From positions 10,415,001-10,479,000 of the forward strand of contig NC_083388.1 in NCBI RefSeq assembly GCF_031755915.1: 64,000 nt of DNA. The letters are read 5' to 3'. Position numbers and translations under genes: made by a program. Below are positions 48,928-59,317 of the stretch, in pieces. How positions within the stretch are numbered: the first letter of the stretch is position 1; each line of letters opens with the position of its first letter. This DNA is from Ziziphus jujuba (Eukaryota > Streptophyta > Magnoliopsida > Rosales > Rhamnaceae). The notes under the pieces are model-generated. The model made no database searches. It was not told the DNA's origin and saw only the letters and a program-made list of their open reading frames with translations.

Positions 48928-51430
48928 TGATAGGACCTGCCCCAGTAATCCCTCCAGAAATTCCAAGTGGTATTGTCTAGGGAAAGTCTCACTAAACAAT
49001 CTTATGGATAATCCAAAACATTTTGCAAATAAAACACACTCCAAAAATATATTTACAATAGGAACTTAATCTGTGACAGTCCAGACCACCCGCATGCGAT
49101 ATTATCCTCTTTGGGCTTGGAGAATCCTCTTACAACCCAGTCCTCAAGGTTTTAAAAAGCCTCGCAAGGGAAAGGTATCCATATGCTTATAAGCCATGCT
49201 TCGTTCCCCTTTTCAACCGATGTGGGACTTCACAATCCTCCTCCCTTGGAGCTTAGCGTCCTCGCTAGCACATCGATCCGGGACCGGCTCTGATACCATC
49301 TGTGACAGCCCAGACCACCCGCATACGATATTGTTCTCTTTAGACCTGGGGAATCCTCTTACAACCCAGCCCTCAAGGTTTTAAAAAGATTTGCAAGGAA
49401 AGGTAGCCACACACTTATAAGCAATGCTTCGTTCCCTTTTCTAACTGATGTGGGACTTCACAATCCTCTCCCCTTGGGACCCAGTGTCCTCGCTGGCACA
49501 CCGATCTAGGTCCGGCTCTGATACAATCTGTGACAACCTAGACCATTCGCATGCGATATTGTCCTCTTTGGGCCTGGAGAATCCTTTTACAACCCAGCTC
49601 TCAAGGTTTTAAAAAGCCTCGCAAGGGAAAGATATCCACACGCTTATAAGCCATGCTTCGTTCCCCTTTCCAACCGATGTGGAACTTTACAATCCTTTCT
49701 ATCGGTTAGAATTTCACAATCCTCCCCCCCTGAGATCCAGCATCCTCGCTGGCACACCGATTCAGGTTCGGCTCTGATACCATCTGTGACAACCCAGATT
49801 ACCCTCATGCGATATTGTCCTCTTTGGGCCTGGGGAATCCTCTTACAACCCAGCCCTCAAGGTTTTAAAAGGCCTCACAAGGGAAATGTATCTACACGCT
49901 TATAAGCCATGCTTCATTCCCCTTTCCAGCTGATGTGGGACTTCACAATCCTCCCCTCTTGGGGCCCAACATCCTCATTGGCACATCGATCCTGGTCCGA
50001 CTCTGATATCATCTATGACAGCCCAGACCACCCGCATGTGATATTGTCCTCTTTGGGCCTGGGGAATCCTCTTATAACCCAGCCCTCAAGGTTTTAAAAG
50101 GCCTCGCAAGGGAAATGTATCCACACGCTTATAAGACATACTTCGTTTCCCTTTCCAACCAATGTGGGACTTCACATAATCTCCAAACTAGATTTTATTA
50201 ATCTACGTCCGCTACTATATCCACAACCAAATATAAACTTAATATTACCAATATCCAACTATAATTACAACCATGATTAATGTATATCAAGACATAATTA
50301 GAGATCTTATAGAATTTAAGTCAAAACAAGCAAATAAATAGACAAGTAAGATAAAAAAAAAAAAAAAAGAGCATAAAAACTACTAGTGTGGATAACTGCA
50401 AGAGAAGTGATTTACAAAAGAGCTGCTAGCTAACAGTTAAGACTTAGGAAAATTGATTAAAAAACTAAAATATGAGATAAGGATATATCAATAGGTATAT
50501 ATTTAATACAAGAAAATAGTTGTTTAAATTTTGAAATTTTTTTTCTTTCAAAATGTTACATTCCATTTTATAAGGTTTTTCATTTGAAAATTCTTTCGCG
50601 AAACCAATATTCATAACTCCAAAAGTTTTATTGAATAAATTCAATATTTGATGAGTAAATTGACATTTAAATCAAATTAAATTTAAACAACTAATTAAAT
50701 TAAAAGCTTAATCATCCATCTTCATGAAGTACAGAAAACCAAGTGCGTAACCATATGTGTAACATTATGACAATAAGTTAATAAGATAATTAAAGTAAAC
50801 AATTAATTAACTCAAAAACATGAATAGTTTCATAAATAAATAATCATCATAAATATTAAAGCCATTTTTTGATACTTATATACCATACTATATATCAAGT
50901 ACTACTAACTGGTCCTTAGCATCCCAAGACACAACAAGATAGTGGAGGAGAGGGAAAACTCAACATGATAGTTGGCATTCCAAGGAGCTGTGGTGGATAT
51001 CATCATCACTCTTTATGGTAAATAATGAACAAATATGTGTAAAATAACCATATATCCATGTCACATGAAATTGTATGGGACATTAATCCACTCATATCCA
51101 ATATCACCATTTAATCATATAATCTACATATATAGATATATATATATATATATATTTATTCCATAAGCTAAATTCTTGACTTCATCAATTGCTCTATATA
51201 TATAAATCAACATTTTCCAGTTGTACTTTCTTAACTCTGGTAATTTACATTTCATTAAACGAAGCTAATAACAATTGGACTAAAATATGAATATATATAT
51301 ATATATATATATTCCACAAGCTGAATTCTCCATTTCATCAGCTGCTCTATATAAATCAACATTTTCCAATTTTACTTTCTTAAATCTAGTGACTTACATT
51401 CATAAAACAGAACTAATAACAATTGAACTA
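48928..51430 (+). repeat. Old LTR of the same family, interrupted by the TRIM array (copy B)
   Basis: Starts 'tgataggacctgcccc', matching the start of the young LTR (TGTCAGGACCCG). It runs collinear with copy A to about 50640, with 49072-50176 inserted. The right end is not clear: AT-rich sequence continues to about 51590, where 'gcatagttaca' could be a decayed terminus. A pair of similar segments at about 51130-51260 and 51290-51430 ('attccata/caagct-aattct', 'caacattttcca') is a local tandem duplication. Confidence 0.5.
49072..50176 (-). mobile_element. Tandem TRIM retrotransposon array: 5 LTRs and 4 internal domains
   Basis: LTRs of 162-163 bp lie at 49072-49234, 49301-49462, 49529-49691, 49785-49947 and 50014-50176. 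On the minus strand each begins TGTGAAGTCCCACATCGG and ends GGGCTGTCACA, with substitutions between copies. Between them are 66-bp internal domains (49235-49300, 49463-49528, 49719-49784, 49948-50013). On the minus strand each begins with 2 nt then TGGTATCAGAGC, the complement of the initiator-Met tRNA 3' end (exact in two copies), and ends in a purine tract (such as AAGGGAGGAGGAT) next to the following LTR. The whole array sits in one target-site duplication, TAATC (49067-49071 and 50177-50181). No protein is encoded. The third unit has 27 extra bp (49692-49718) echoing the LTR end. The LTRs show no 5S-like promoter, so this is not Cassandra. Confidence 0.93.
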
Positions 51431-51599
51431 AAATATGAATTTAAATACCAAAACATTTAAATATCATGATTCATAGTTTTACCATGAGCAAATTAAAGTA
51501 TGAAAATAATTAAAATCTTGCCAAAAATTATATGAAATAATATATACATATACTACCAGTTGCAATATAGATGATGTCCATTCCTGCATAGTTACAAGA

Positions 51600-52455
51600 T
51601 TGCTTTCAAATTCAATATGGGAGATAAAAATACACAAAATATTATTGGAGCTTCTAAAAATTTATCAAAAGATATTGGTAAATCTAAAAATCTTAAAAGT
51701 ATATATGATTAGTGCTACTATAGGCAGTTCAGATCTAGCTTGTGGAGGAGGGACTTTCTCTAATAATCGTGGCTTCGTTAGTGGTTATTTTACTATATGT
51801 TCGGCCATAGTTTGGGATTGTGAAGGTAAATTAGCAACTGCTAAGCTTTTAGAGTTAGCTAAATTGTTTTCTTAGACTAAAATTTGGTTAAGTGTGGCTT
51901 AAGGTTTGTGGTTCATTTATAAGTATTGAGCTAAATGGTCGAATTGTTTTTCATATCCTTCAAGAAGGTAATAGGGTTACAAATATTATTTTGAAGGCTA
52001 TAGTTTCTTCAAATTCTAATAGTTGGAGATTTTCTCTTTCTTCTTCATGCTTTAAGGATAATCATGAGGATTTGATAGGGGGTCATTCTTTAAATTCTAA
52101 TGATGATTGTTTTTTTTTTTCAATAATTATTTTTCTTTTTTCATTAGCTGTCTTTTGGGGTTGGTATTCTTGTTGCATTTAGTTTCTTGGTACTTTCTTT
52201 CCTACTATAGGTTTCCTATTTCAGGATTTTATTCCAGCAAGCTTTAATGAGGCTAGGTAGATCTATATTTAGACTTTTTTATTTCCATTAATTTTCTTTT
52301 GTATTTTTTCTTACTTTAGTTTTATTTTGCTTGTTTGAGTCTTGAGTTTTTGGTGGGTGCCAATCTAGTTGGTGTTCACTAATTTTCTCCTGCGCTATTA
52401 AATAATTTGTTGTTGTTATTATTATTATTATTATTACTACTACTACTACTACTTA
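51600..52455 (+). pseudogene. L1-type LINE 3' fragment with RNase H remnant and (TTA)n tail
   Basis: The frame at about 51715-51800 encodes 'GSSDLACGGGTFSNNRGFVSGYF', resembling the first strands of the RNase H domain in plant L1-type LINEs ('GxGGVFRxxxGFVxGxF'). Frame-shifted continuations follow to about 52080. A 3' UTR-like stretch with 'ggtgccaatctagttggtgttcacta' (about 52355-52380) leads to (TTG)(TTA)(CTA)n at 52410-52453. It is the decayed 3' end of a retroposon. Confidence 0.5.
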
Positions 52456-52614
52456 ATCGTAAGGTGGTGTTGAAGTTATTTTAGATTTACGGGGAATGCT
52501 TGTTTTACATATGTTTTGGAAAATATATTAATTATGAATGCCAATCTACTTTGCTTGCATAGTCAAGTTTAAGTTGGAGGTAAGCTTCCATTTGTTTTTC
52601 TTGGTGTTCTTTTA

Positions 52615-52845
52615 TTCAGAGGCCATCCTTTAATGTTTATTTAAAGCCTATGGCAAGTAAAATTATTTCTCATTTGGAATCTTGGGAAGGAAAGACATTC
52701 TCTCTAGTAGAAAGAGTTTGTTTAGTGAATTTCAGAGGCCATCCTTTTGATGTTTATTTAAAGCCTATGGCCAGTAAAATTATTTCTCATCTGGAAGCTT
52801 GGGAAGGAAAGACCTTCTCTCTAGTAGAAAAAGTTTGCTTAGTGA
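52615..52845 (+). repeat. 116-bp tandem duplication inside the LINE
   Basis: The unit starting 'ttcagaggccatcctt' at 52615 repeats from 52731 with about ten differences and one extra base. It encodes the same RT segment twice. Confidence 0.9.
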
Positions 52846-53138
52846 CTTTGATGATCATATCCAAATTTATTCACAATTTTATTTGAACATGTGATATTCA
52901 TTTGAAGAAGTCGATAATAGTTGCCCATAAAAATTATTGTTTGCCGGCTTAGAAGGTGGTCTTGACATCAAGGACTTTGTGTTTTTCAATAGGGCTTTTT
53001 TGAATAAGCTTGCATGGCAGTTTATGTTGGATAATTCTTTTGTCTTTTCTTTTCCATAAGCCTTGTACATGGAAAAGTTGAACCCAAAGTTTCATATTAT
53101 GTCCTTTATTTGGCAGCCTTTGAGAAGGTTATATCATT

Positions 53139-53209
53139 TATTAATTAAAGAATCTTGCTTGATTATTGGTTGTTTATTGATTAAAGAATCTTGCTTGATT
53201 ATTGGTTGT
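53139..53209 (+). repeat. 36-bp tandem duplication inside the LINE
   Basis: 'ttaaagaatcttgcttgatt' and its continuation appear twice with a 36-base period (53145 and 53181). Confidence 0.9.
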
Positions 53210-53474
53210 CACTTAAAGGCTCGTTTTTCAACCAATAATTAGGTTGGTGTTCTTCTCATTAATATTTTTAATTTTCAGCATTCTATATGGGACTCTATCA
53301 TTCTTTTATGAGTTATTTATTGAATTCAAATAGAAATTGTAATCTTCCTATGAGTTTCAAGTTAGCTTTCCTAGAATTTACATAAAAGAAAAAAAAAAGT
53401 TTTGCCTTTCCGAAGTTATCTTCTATTGTTAAGGAAGTGCCAGTTTTGAGGGACGAGTTGGATTCTCTAGTTTC

Positions 53475-53593
53475 GACACTCTCTTCTTCGAGATATCTTA
53501 CTTGTTAAAAGGCCTCCAAGCATTTGCAAGATTTTTCTTCCCTTGGTTTAGTTTGGACACTCTCTTCTTCGAGATATCTTACTTGTTAAAAGA
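53475..53593 (+). repeat. 81-bp period partial tandem duplication inside the LINE
   Basis: 'gacactctcttcttcgagat' and the next 17 bases occur at 53475 and again at 53556. The second copy covers only the first 38 bases of the unit. Confidence 0.9.
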
Positions 53594-54653
53594 CTTATGG
53601 TCTTCTTTTATTCCCCCCTCCATTTTGGGTTGGAGCCTTTTGGATAATCACTTGCCCACTATAAATGTTTTGCCTAATCAGGGTGCATTGGTTGCTTCTC
53701 TTTGTTTTATTTGTGGTAACGAAACAGAATCAACATCCCATCTTTCTATCCATTATTAATATGCTTAGGATTTATGTGCTAAGATTTAGTCGCTTTTGAG
53801 GTGGGATTAAGTCTCGTGGATTCTTTGGGTTTTTCTTCATACATGCTGTGCAACTTCATTTGAGTGCCCAAGTTAATGATTTTCAAAAAGCTACTATTTT
53901 GGCCACCTTTTCTATTATTTGGTATGCCAAAAATCATAAATGGGTCCATGGTGCTTTAATTTATTGTACTTATACTTGACTTTTTGTGTGAGAGCTTTTC
54001 GTGAGGCTAATTTGATCCAAATCATCTCTACAAATGATTTAAGTCATGATCTTTCAGTTTTGTGCCAACTTGGTGTAGTTGGAAGGCCATCTAAAGCTTC
54101 TAATGTGCTGGAAGTTACATAGTCTTTGCCATGTGCAGGTTGGATAAAAGTTAATACAAATGGAGCTCCAATGATTTTCCAGGTGTAGGTGGTTGTGGTG
54201 GTGTCTTCCGATCAAGTCAAGGATTTATTTAATGTTGTTTTACCTATACTTTGTATATTATTTATGCTTTTTAAGTATAGCTCTAGACATTCATTCAAGC
54301 TATTGATTTTGCTTGTAAATTTTAATGGATCATATCTAGTTAGAATCGGATTCCACTTTTATAGTTCATCTTTTGGCTCATTGCTCATTCTAGGACTCCT
54401 TGGAATTTTAAGGCGTGTTGGTCTCAATGGTAATCTTATATTTCTTATATTCATTTTTAAGTTTCTCACATCTTTATTTAGGGGAATTAGGATGGTTTGT
54501 CTTAACATGCATTGGTTTTGGCTCAAGAGGATTGGTGGTTTCATTTACTAGTATTCTATACTACTTTTTATCATGCTAATGTTCAAAGGTTTTTGGCAAT
54601 TTTGTTAAGCTTTTTGGGGTCTTTGTTGCCTCTTGGATTCTCATTGCCCTTTA

Positions 54654-55048
54654 GAGTATGTTTAATTGAAAGAATGATTATTCTTGAATAATCAAAGAAA
54701 TAAAGATTAATAATTCTTAGGAATAAAAAATGGTGAAATAGGATATTTATTCATATTCTTTAGTTTGGTAGTAATAAAAAACGAAAAAAAAAGAAGAAAA
54801 AATATAATGGAATAAAAAAAATGGAATAATATGAAGCATAAAAAAAGCGAAAAGTGACTTTTTTTATTCCTTTATTTTTGGGAATATAGATTTTAAGGTT
54901 TTTGAAATGAATAATAATTTTTAATTTTAAGTAACTGGGATTTCATAAGAATAGATAAGCCTAATTTTTAAAAATCTAACCAAATAAAAGAATATTACAA
55001 ATTTAGAAATACATATTTCATTCCACTGTTTAATCTATAAACTAAACA
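54654..55048. mobile_element. MITE-like insertion in the LINE
   Basis: The left end 'gtatgtttaattgaaaga' is an imperfect inverse of the right end 'ataaactaaacatgtcc'. The flanks 'ccctttag' and 'tccttag' look like a decayed hAT-type target-site duplication. The interior is A/T-rich and non-coding, with a 'tttagtttggtag' motif. Class and exact ends are tentative. Confidence 0.4.
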
Positions 55049-55204
55049 TGTCCTTAGTGTTGTATAGCTTAGGGGTTTTGAGGATAGGTTTTTGGTTTGC
55101 TTCTTTTTGAGGTTTTTAATCATTTGATTTCTTGTGCTTCTTTTCTTTTCTTTTTAGTATTATTTGATCTTTTCGAGTTATTATTATTATTCGAATTATT
55201 ATTA

Positions 55205-55314
55205 TTCTTATTTGATTCAGTTAGTAAGCCACTCACACCTATACTTGGAAGGTCGTAGATTTACTAGGGTATGAGGGAAATTTTTGTATTTTGTGTGTGC
55301 AGAAAATTAATAAA

Positions 55315-55352
<38 letters not shown>

Positions 55353-55362
55353 TATTATTATT
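55205..55362 (+). mobile_element. tRNA-derived SINE-like element with (ATT)n tail
   Basis: 'attcagttagtaagccac' resembles a pol III A box (TGGCTCAGTTGGTAAGCC). 'gaaggtcgtagatttactag' occupies the B-box position with decay. The body ends 'ttttgtgtgtgcagaaaatt' and passes into an (ATT)n run at 55314-55362. Confidence 0.45.
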
Positions 55363-55700
55363 GAGGGTTTTTCAAACTTGTCGAGGGTCCATTAAAGGGT
55401 GTTTTGTTATGCTTTTTGGTGAACTATATGCTTATCAAGCTAAGTTATTAGTCGTGATCTATGTGCTGGATTTTTCCTAGACTTTATGCTGGGGATTTTC
55501 TCTGGCTTGAGTGTGATTCCACTTATATGGTGGAATTACTTGCTAAGCACTCTTCTCTTGTTCCTTGAAGGCTTAAGGTTTGATGGTCTCATTGTCTTCA
55601 GTTCATGCCTTTTATCTTTTTTCGAGTTTCTCATATTTATTGCGAAGGAAATAAAGTTGCGATCAACTATCAAAATTTGCTATTATAAATGATTCCTCAC
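55363..55700 (+). pseudogene. L1-type LINE RNase H fragment
   Basis: 'RVFQTCRGSIKGCFVMLFGELYAYQAKLLVVIYVLDFS' (55364-55477) and, after a frame shift, 'EFxFHLYGGIT'-type sequence match the plant LINE RNase H domain ('GGVFRxCRGxxxGCFxxPLGxxxAxxAELLAxIxALxxA'). The catalytic acidic residues cannot all be aligned. It is a different LINE copy from the one ending at 54655, because the same domain region is represented again. Confidence 0.6.
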
Positions 55701-55869
55701 TTTGGTTTACCCTCTTTTTGCTCATCTCATTCGAAGGATGTTTTAAGGGTTGGTATTTTAGATTTCGCATTTAGCTTCTTCCTTTGGTTTTGGTTTTCCT
55801 TTTTTCCTCTCATGTATTTTTTTAATTAATTTTTCTAGCTCATGTGCTAGTTTGTAGATATGCCAACCT

Positions 55870-55965
55870 TGTAACAGCTCAGTCTACCCACATTAGATAT
55901 TGTCTGCTTTGGACTCGGCCCGTATGGTTTTGTCAAAACGTGTCTCAATGGTTAGGGATCCCACC
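55870..55965 (+). mobile_element. Diverged TRIM LTR fragment related to the array at 49072-50176
   Basis: Starts 'tgtaacagctcagtctaccc' and continues 'gatattgtctgctttgg', parallel to TGTGACAGCCCAGACCACCC and GATATTGTCCTCTTTGG of the array LTRs, and keeps 'ggttttgtcaaaac' where the array has GGTTTTAAAA. The 3' half is lost. The following stretch (about 55940-56015, 'caatggttaggg..gtttcaaggcttag') could alternatively be a SINE that uses the next ATT run as its tail. Confidence 0.6.
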
Positions 55966-56017
55966 CCTTCACTTGCCAGTTTCAAGGCTTAGAAGTTGCT
56001 TCTTCTTAGTGTTATTA

Positions 56018-56020
<3 letters not shown>

Positions 56021-56076
<56 letters not shown>
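56021..56076. repeat. (ATT)n microsatellite
   Basis: About 18 ATT units closing the retroposon fragment. Comparable ATT runs end the fragments at 52453 and 55362. Confidence 0.9.
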
Positions 56077-56277
56077 TCGATATTTGATATCTTTTTAGGT
56101 CTCCAAAGTATGCAAGGTTGACCAAACCATTAAATGGTAGAATAAAACTGTAATGGTTCATCCATTTTAAACTTTAATCCTTTTTTTCAAATTTTCTAAT
56201 CATTAATTAATCCCAAATAATAATTAAAAGTCACCATTGTGAGAGTAGGATTTGTTCTGAATAATAAATCCTTCCAC

Positions 56278-56883
56278 TGATGTAATAAAACTATAAATAA
56301 AGGTTTGAATATTAAGTTCCAAGAGGAATGCTTAAAGCAGAATGGTTGACTAAAAAAATAATTTCGAAGGAACTGCCAAGAAAAGTGTTTGGAAAGATGA
56401 TCGTCTTTTCACGTCCAATAATAAGGGTAGTTTGTTTTAAATAACATATTCAGTGAATATTCTGAGAATTTACATCTGAGACTAGCATGATGGCGATTCA
56501 AAAAAGAAAATCTCCATAAATATGTCTAGCAAGATGGTCTGAATCAAGATAAATTAGAAAAGTTACTACTTTCTTTATTTTAGACCTTGTGGTCTAACCT
56601 TTTAGGTTGGTAGGTTGGGTCTTTTAAGAACAAGAAAACCTAGTGCCAAAAATCTATAAATACTCCGTTGTCTTTTATAACCAGTATGCATAAAAAACCT
56701 AGAAAAAATTTAGATTTCATCTTTGGCATTCAAAAAGGACTATTTGACTTAGGTGTCAAAGTATCTTTGGCGAGCACCACACCAGTGCTTTAAAGATCTT
56801 TACATTCTCTTTGTTTTACATATGGTATCTAGGTTTCAACCTTTTTACTAAACGATTCATGGTAGATCAAATTATGTGCATCA
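56278..56883 (+). repeat. 5' LTR of the Tat-type element
   Basis: Repeats at 61877-62482. Shared blocks include 'aataaaactataaataaagg', 'tttggaaagatgatc', 'gactagcatgatggc', 'acctttttac' and the end 'tttgtgcatcaa'. A TATA-like 'atctataaatact' is at about 56650-56662. The true 5' end may lie further upstream if the 3' copy is truncated. Confidence 0.8.
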
Positions 56884-56989
56884 ATAGTTTGGCATGCCAA
56901 ATAGGGTACTCTCACAAAAATTGCATGACTTATACATAGGAAAGAACTTAAAAAGAACCGAAGATTGGTTCAACTGTTGATAGCACATT

Positions 56990-57561
56990 CTCTTTACCAC
57001 AACAATGTCAATTCAAATAGTAAGTGACCTTCACAATTTGTACCCCTTAAATCAGAAGCATATATTTTGACACTAAAAACAGTTTAAGCAGACATACAAG
57101 AAAAGATTAATTCCATGGTTCCATTCATAACACAAGCGAATTAATGGTTAGAGAAGGCCAATCACATTAAGTAAGAGCTCACAAGGTGGCTATTCCCTTG
57201 TTTGTCTTACGAACAAGGTTGGACTCATTTAAGAAGACTACCAATAAATCATGACCCAATACCACTAGAAGCTCTTTAGATCATCCATGTGAGAAAGGAG
57301 CAAGAGCAAGAGAAACAGGGAGATTTATCCTTAATACAAGATAAGCAACACGATGATTGAGATTAGAGGAATTTATAGCTAGTACATTCTCACCAACCCA
57401 AACTTTGTGAGAGTAGCCATGTAGATACATCTCTGCAAGTGGATAATTCTAGTAAGCAAACAAAGCAGCATCGTCAAAGAGCTCAATTCGGGGAGCTTAA
57501 CTTAGGAGACATCCAAGAGAAATGTCAGGAGGAGTTCCTAAAGAGATGAGAAATGTCTAAA

Positions 57562-57596
<35 letters not shown>

Positions 57597-58742
57597 ACTA
57601 AGAGACTTGCACATGACTATTAAGGGGCTAAGGAGAATTAGTACAATAAGAAGTAAAGTTTTTTAGAAAAGAAGATCAATAGATGGATGAGACATGGATA
57701 AAGAGCTTGGTTAAGACACTTTTCTCAAATTGGATAATAAATATGAGTTTCCATCTCATTTTGTTTCTTTAAATTTAAGCAATATTGCAACATTATAGGG
57801 CAGTTTAGAAGCATAGAAAGGAGAGAAGCAGCTATATGTAAAATCTTATAAAATCTTCTCCACTAGTCTGAAAAGACCAACTTGATCATAATCTACAGCA
57901 TGAAAGCTAGCTTGATAAACTTGTTCAAGAAACTTGTGAAGCTCTTCAATGCTTAATTCATCTTAGTCATGAGGGTGAGAAGAAAGTCAAATTTCTTATT
58001 CACCATCAAATAAAGAAAGTGAGAAACTTTCATAACCTTTACACAAAGGTTCAATAAGGAGAAGATTAGCATCATAAATTGCAATAAATCCACTGCTGTA
58101 GAAGTTTTTTGCAAAGGCCTATTCTGAGATAATCCTTTCCATAATTTTGTCACCATGAAGACTCGTTTAACCATAATAGATGCCCTTGAAATAGCCAATG
58201 GGTTTATCAAATTAAAAAAGGATAAACGCAAAGATAGAAAAGAGAAAGTTAGGGAAGCAATGCAGATTGTCTCAACTATAGAAGTGTTCAATACCTATAA
58301 ATTCAAGGCTCCATAAGATGAGAGATATTTGGTTCCTCAACCTCACATAAAGGGTATTTATTTGTGCGATCAAATGGAAGCATGTATGAGAGACCCATTT
58401 AAGATGTACTCCTATAGCATAACTCCTAGACACCAAGGATGTACACAGATCCAAGTTTTAGAGATAGCATTGAGTTTTGCACCTTCCATAACAACATCAT
58501 AAAAATAACCTAAGATTGCCCGTGACTCAAGTGAGAGATTGAGAATTTGATTAAATGCCGCTATTTGAGGGAATTTATGCCCTCTAAGAGAAATTTGCAC
58601 AAAGAGCAAGGGTTAAAAGAGAGAATGGTCACCTAAGTATGACTAGAGGAATAAGGATTAACAAAGGGACAAAGATGAAAAGAAACCTCCTCAATGTGTA
58701 ATCCACACAATTCATGGAGAACATGCAAGTGGAGGAGTAACC
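56990..58742 (+). pseudogene. Degenerate gag region
   Basis: Between the primer-binding region and protease, no frame stays open. A (GA)n tract lies at 57560-57595. Just before the protease, 'PPQCVIHTIHGEHASGGVTMAMKKRHIKL' (about 58686-58770) fits the gag-protease linker of Tat elements ('VIxTIxGG..GG'). The open frames on the minus strand here are antisense shadows. Confidence 0.6.
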
Positions 58743-59288
58743 ATGGCTATGAAAAAAAGACATATTAAGCTTGTAGAGGTTGATTTAGTAAGAATAGTCA
58801 GTCCACCATCTTTAAGGACTCCAAACATTTTCTTTACAAGACAAGATGAGAAAGGCTTGGACAGTCCCTATGACGATTCTTTGGTGGTAAAACTCTCAAA
58901 TGAGGATTGCATGGTGAATAGAGTACTGATAAAAAACAGAATCTTGGCTGATATAATCTTCCTTAAGACCTTAAAAAAAATGAGATATGATATAAATAAC
59001 ATCAAGAAAGGGAAAGCTATGAATCTCATAGTCAATGCTGAGCCAAGCACAATACTTAAAACAATGTTAATGCCAGCAACTACCAAGGGAGTTACTATGT
59101 ACTCAACAATGATGGTGGTAGATTTACTGTCGACATACAATGTTATCCTCAGATGTCCATGCATTCATGACATGAAAGCCGTCCCATTCATGTATCATCA
59201 TATACTAAAGTTCTTTAATGGGAGGAGGATTGCACTGTTAAGGAGCAATAAGAATAAAAGACTCGATCTTGCTAAGTTACTACAATGA
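58743..59288 (+). pseudogene. Gypsy aspartic-protease-like region, inactive
   Basis: A 181-codon open stretch. 'DSLVVKLSNEDCMVNRVLIKNRILADIIFLKTLKKM' aligns with the Tat protease region, where the catalytic motif is normally D-N/T-G-S-S before 'ADILF'. Here it reads K-N-R-I-L, so the catalytic Asp and Gly are gone. The later 'MVVDLLSTYNVILRCPCIHDMKAVPFMYHHILKF' matches the typical 'xYNVILGRPWLxxxKAVPSTYHxxLKF' segment. It is still readable because the substitutions rarely made stops. Confidence 0.8.
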
Positions 59289-59317
59289 AAGGCAAGACGT
59301 ATAAAGATAGATAGCAA

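Larger units (their letters stand above)
52500..54655 (+). pseudogene. L1-type LINE remnant: RT C-terminus, zf-RVT, RNase H
   Basis: At 52640-52880 the translation 'LKPMASKIISHLESWEGKTFSLVERVCLV' matches the end of plant LINE reverse transcriptases ('KIxxKLxxWKGKxLSLAGRxxLI'). It is present twice because of a 116-bp tandem duplication. At about 53590-53757 'PPSILGWSLLDNHLPTINVL..LCFICGNETESTSHL' is the zf-RVT zinc-binding domain, with CxxC and H retained and the last Cys replaced. At about 54140-54230 'GWIKVNTNGAP' followed by 'GGCGGVFRSSQGF' in another frame starts an RNase H domain. Stops and frame shifts occur throughout. The N-terminal endonuclease and RT core are absent. The RNase H region is interrupted at 54654 by a MITE-like insert. 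Confidence 0.7.

Noticed and set aside
49072..50176. Array as an ordinary satellite, or short open frames in it as genes
   Set aside because: Each unit has retroelement landmarks (iMet primer-binding site, purine tract, LTR ends) and one TSD encloses all, so it is a TRIM array. Its 62-codon frames are just the repeated LTR read in one frame.
49072..50176. Cassandra identity for the tandem TRIM
   Set aside because: No 5S-like promoter block is present in its LTRs, unlike the separate segment at 42920-43045.
57953..58609. Minus-strand open frames of up to 112 codons
   Set aside because: Antisense to the degenerate gag of the Tat-type element, with no protein-like features of their own.
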